Part shown: in pieces, positions 5,029-7,085 of the stretch
Position numbering within the stretch: the stretch's first letter is position 1
How the letters are laid out: each line of letters begins with the position of its first letter
Source of the DNA: Chitinophagales bacterium
GTDB taxonomy: Bacteria; Bacteroidota; Bacteroidia; Chitinophagales; UBA10324
Length of the DNA: 7,085 bases
Direction of reading: 5' to 3'
NCBI GenBank assembly: GCA_013695715.1
Contig: JACCZZ010000049.1
Coordinates: forward strand, 1-7,085
Translations under genes and position numbers: made by a program
The notes under the pieces: generated by a model
Database searches by the model: none
Told to the model about the DNA's origin: nothing
Seen by the model: only the letters and a program-made list of their open reading frames with translations

Positions 5029-7085
5029 ATGCGTGGAAAAGGCCTGATCACGTTTTTCTCGATAGCGTTGATCCTGATTTGTATTTACCAGCTATCCTTC
5101 AATTTCGTAACCAGTAAAGTAGAAAAACGTGCTGCACAATTTGCTGAAGCATCTGTGCTCGCAGGTAAGCCGCTGGAGAATATCCAATCTAAGGATGCGA
5201 CGATTGCAACTGAGAAGAAAGACAGCATTTTAATGGAAATCAGAAAAAAGCGACAGGCCTATCTTGATTCCATTTCCAACCAAACCGTTTTCAACCTTGG
5301 CATTGCTAAATTTACTTATCAGGATTGTAAAGACCAGCAATTAAATCTGGGTCTTGATCTCCAAGGAGGCATGAATGTGGTGCTTCAGGTATCTATTGAA
5401 GATCTGATTAAAGCGCTGGCAGAAAACAGCAGTGACCCTACGTTCATAAAGGCATTAAACCTGGCTAAAGAAAAGCAGCAAGCAAATCCGCAAGCTGATT
5501 TGGTAACTATGTTTCAACAGGCATGGAATGAGGTTGCACCTAATGGTAAGCTGGCTTCTATATTCGCTACCAGAAATAACCAGGATAAAATTAAGTTTAA
5601 CAGCACGAATGAGGAGGTAATTAACTTCATACATTCCGAAGCAAATGGCGCGTTTGACCGAACTTTCAACATCCTCCGCTCACGCATAGACAAATTCGGA
5701 GTAACGCAGCCTAATATCACCGCCCAGCAATCCACAGGAAGAATTGTAGTAGAGCTGCCCGGCGTTGACAATCCGGCTCGTGTTCGAAAGCTGCTGCAGG
5801 CTTCAGCAGTGCTGGAATTTTGGGAAACTTATGATAATGGAGTTTTCTATTCATATCTGGATGCTGCTAACACTGCACTTAAAAATCATTTGAATCTTAG
5901 TGATACTACATCTATCTCCGGTGATACAATCAATCCCTTAGCAACAGCAACAAAAACAGAGAATACCAACCCATTATTAAACGGTGATGAAGCCTTGAGT
6001 GCTGGTGATTCACTTAGTACCGCCTTGTCCTCCTCTGACACAGGCCTCTTGAATACAGATTCTTTAGACGCAAGTGCTAAATCAGAAGAGGAGCTGCAAA
6101 AGGAAAATCCTTTATTTTCAGTATTGAACCCCAACTTCTATCGTGACTCAGAAGACGGAGATAAATATAAATTAGCTCCCGGTCCTGTAATTGGATATGC
6201 ATTAGGTAAAGACACTGCTAAGGTTAACAATTACTTTGCTATGAATTTTGTACGTGCAAACTTTCCGAAAGATGTAAAGTTTGCCTGGAGCGCTAAGCCT
6301 ACTGACGTAAAAGCAAATGTATATCAGCTGTATGCAATAAAAATGCAGGTAGGTACAAATAAGGCTCCTCTGGAGGGTGATAAAGTAATAAGCGCACGGC
6401 AGGATGTAGACCAAAATGGAGGTCAGGAAGTGTCGATGGCTATGAATAACGAAGGTGGAAAGATCTGGAAAGTGATGACGAGCAAAAACATCAATAAGCA
6501 TATCGCCATCGTACTTGATAATTATGTGTATTCAGCACCGCGTGTAAATAGTGAAATACCAAACGGCCGTTCATCAATTACCGGAGGGTTTTCAACAGAT
6601 GAGGCAAAAGACCTCGCCAATATTCTACAAGCAGGTAAGCTTCCGGCTCCTGCCAGCATAATTGCCGAAGATATTGTAGGACCATCTCTGGGCAAAGAGT
6701 CTATTACCGCAGGTATTCGCTCCATTGTAATAGCTTTTATAGCTATTCTGGCATTTATGGTGCTCTATTACAACACCTCCGGCTGGATCTCAGATATAGC
6801 ATTATTCTTCAACCTATTCTTTATTATAGGAGTACTCGCTTCACTTGGGGCAACACTCACATTAGCGGGAATTGCAGGAATTGTGCTTACCATGGGTATG
6901 GCAGTAGATGCAAACGTGCTGATTCATGAGCGAATAAAGGAAGAGCTTGCAAAAGGTAAAAATCTGGCTAAAGCGGTTGCAGAAGGCCATGTGAAGTCTT
7001 ATTCTGCCGTATTCGATACCCACCTTACTACATTAATTACAGGTCTTATACTTGCATATTTTGGCTTGGGACCTGTATTAGGTTA
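5029..7085 (+). CDS. secDF: Protein translocase SecD or SecDF (3' end cut off by window edge)
   Basis: 685 codons from ATG 5029, running off the right edge. SecDF uses the proton gradient to pull exported proteins through SecYEG on the periplasmic side. Residues 5-24 are TM1 (ITFFSIALILICIYQLSF). LNLGLDLQGGM (105-115) is the family's DLxGG motif. The periplasmic P1 domain includes FNILRSRIDKFGVTQPNI (213-230) and VVELPGVDNPARVRKLLQ, and SSITGGFS (515-522) lies near its end. LQAGKLPAPASI precedes TM2 (about 565-581), TM3 (587-606) and TM4 with GMAVDANVLIHERIKEE, where D627 is the conserved proton-path Asp. DTHLTTLITGLILAYFG (from 663) starts TM5. Residues about 290-360 are a Ser/Thr/Asp/Asn-rich insertion in P1 that E. 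coli SecD lacks. The N-terminus up to TM4 is longer than in E. coli (Asp at 519 there), as in fused SecDF of Bacteroidota; the SecF half is not visible. No Shine-Dalgarno sequence precedes the ATG. Confidence 0.95.
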   Translation, partial: MRGKGLITFFSIALILICIYQLSFNFVTSKVEKRAAQFAEASVLAGKPLENIQSKDATIATEKKDSILMEIRKKRQAYLDSISNQTVFNLGIAKFTYQDCKDQQLNLGLDLQGGMNVVLQVSIEDLIKALAENSSDPTFIKALNLAKEKQQANPQADLVTMFQQAWNEVAPNGKLASIFATRNNQDKIKFNSTNEEVINFIHSEANGAFDRTFNILRSRIDKFGVTQPNITAQQSTGRIVVELPGVDNPARVRKLLQASAVLEFWETYDNGVFYSYLDAANTALKNHLNLSDTTSISGDTINPLATATKTENTNPLLNGDEALSAGDSLSTALSSSDTGLLNTDSLDASAKSEEELQKENPLFSVLNPNFYRDSEDGDKYKLAPGPVIGYALGKDTAKVNNYFAMNFVRANFPKDVKFAWSAKPTDVKANVYQLYAIKMQVGTNKAPLEGDKVISARQDVDQNGGQEVSMAMNNEGGKIWKVMTSKNINKHIAIVLDNYVYSAPRVNSEIPNGRSSITGGFSTDEAKDLANILQAGKLPAPASIIAEDIVGPSLGKESITAGIRSIVIAFIAILAFMVLYYNTSGWISDIALFFNLFFIIGVLASLGATLTLAGIAGIVLTMGMAVDANVLIHERIKEELAKGKNLAKAVAEGHVKSYSAVFDTHLTTLITGLILAYFGLGPVLG

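Noticed and set aside
5514..6725. Several minus-strand open frames of 67-99 codons
   Set aside because: All are antisense to secDF, whose frame is continuous and rich in conserved motifs.
1..7085. tRNA genes, CRISPR arrays, transposases or phage genes
   Set aside because: On reading both strands I saw no cloverleaf-like sequence, regularly spaced repeats or mobile-element protein motifs.

Overview
The window looks like chromosomal DNA from a member of the Bacteroidota. Four things point that way: a secreted protein ending in a type IX secretion (Por) sorting domain, a SecD protein with the long N-terminal half typical of the fused SecDF of this phylum, A/T-rich gene leaders with few Shine-Dalgarno sequences, and a perfect TAnnTTTG promoter element in front of secDF. 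Genus cannot be read from the sequence alone.

Layout, left to right. Positions 1-764 (minus strand) hold the N-terminal 254 codons of a GT39/ArnT-like membrane glycosyltransferase that runs off the left edge. After a 237-bp divergent intergenic region come a small, basic, signal-peptide-bearing ORF (1002-1301) and, on the same strand but in another frame, a cupredoxin + two Ig-like domains + T9SS sorting domain protein (1325-2329). The second ORF has no ATG and no signal peptide. The missing start of its cupredoxin fold can be read in the frame of the first ORF, so the two are probably pieces of one disrupted gene. A strong bidirectional hairpin terminator (2357-2389) separates this locus from a convergent putative lipoprotein gene (2436-3023, minus). 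Divergent from that gene lies an SRPBCC/AHSA1-like protein gene (3205-3690), followed after 39 bp by an RlmI-type 23S rRNA methyltransferase (3730-4905). A short intergenic region with a Bacteroidota-type promoter leads into secDF (5029 to the right edge), of which 685 codons are present.

Functionally this is a mostly ordinary stretch: housekeeping genes for rRNA modification and Sec protein export on the right, cell-envelope and secreted proteins on the left. A T9SS cargo protein would first cross the inner membrane through the Sec system that SecDF drives, but nothing suggests the two loci are co-regulated. The points most worth a second look are the broken copper-protein gene, a glycine-rich C-terminus-like reading frame on the minus strand at 3114-3242, and the junctions around the SRPBCC gene. 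I found no convincing new multi-gene system, CRISPR array, tRNA, rRNA or insertion sequence.
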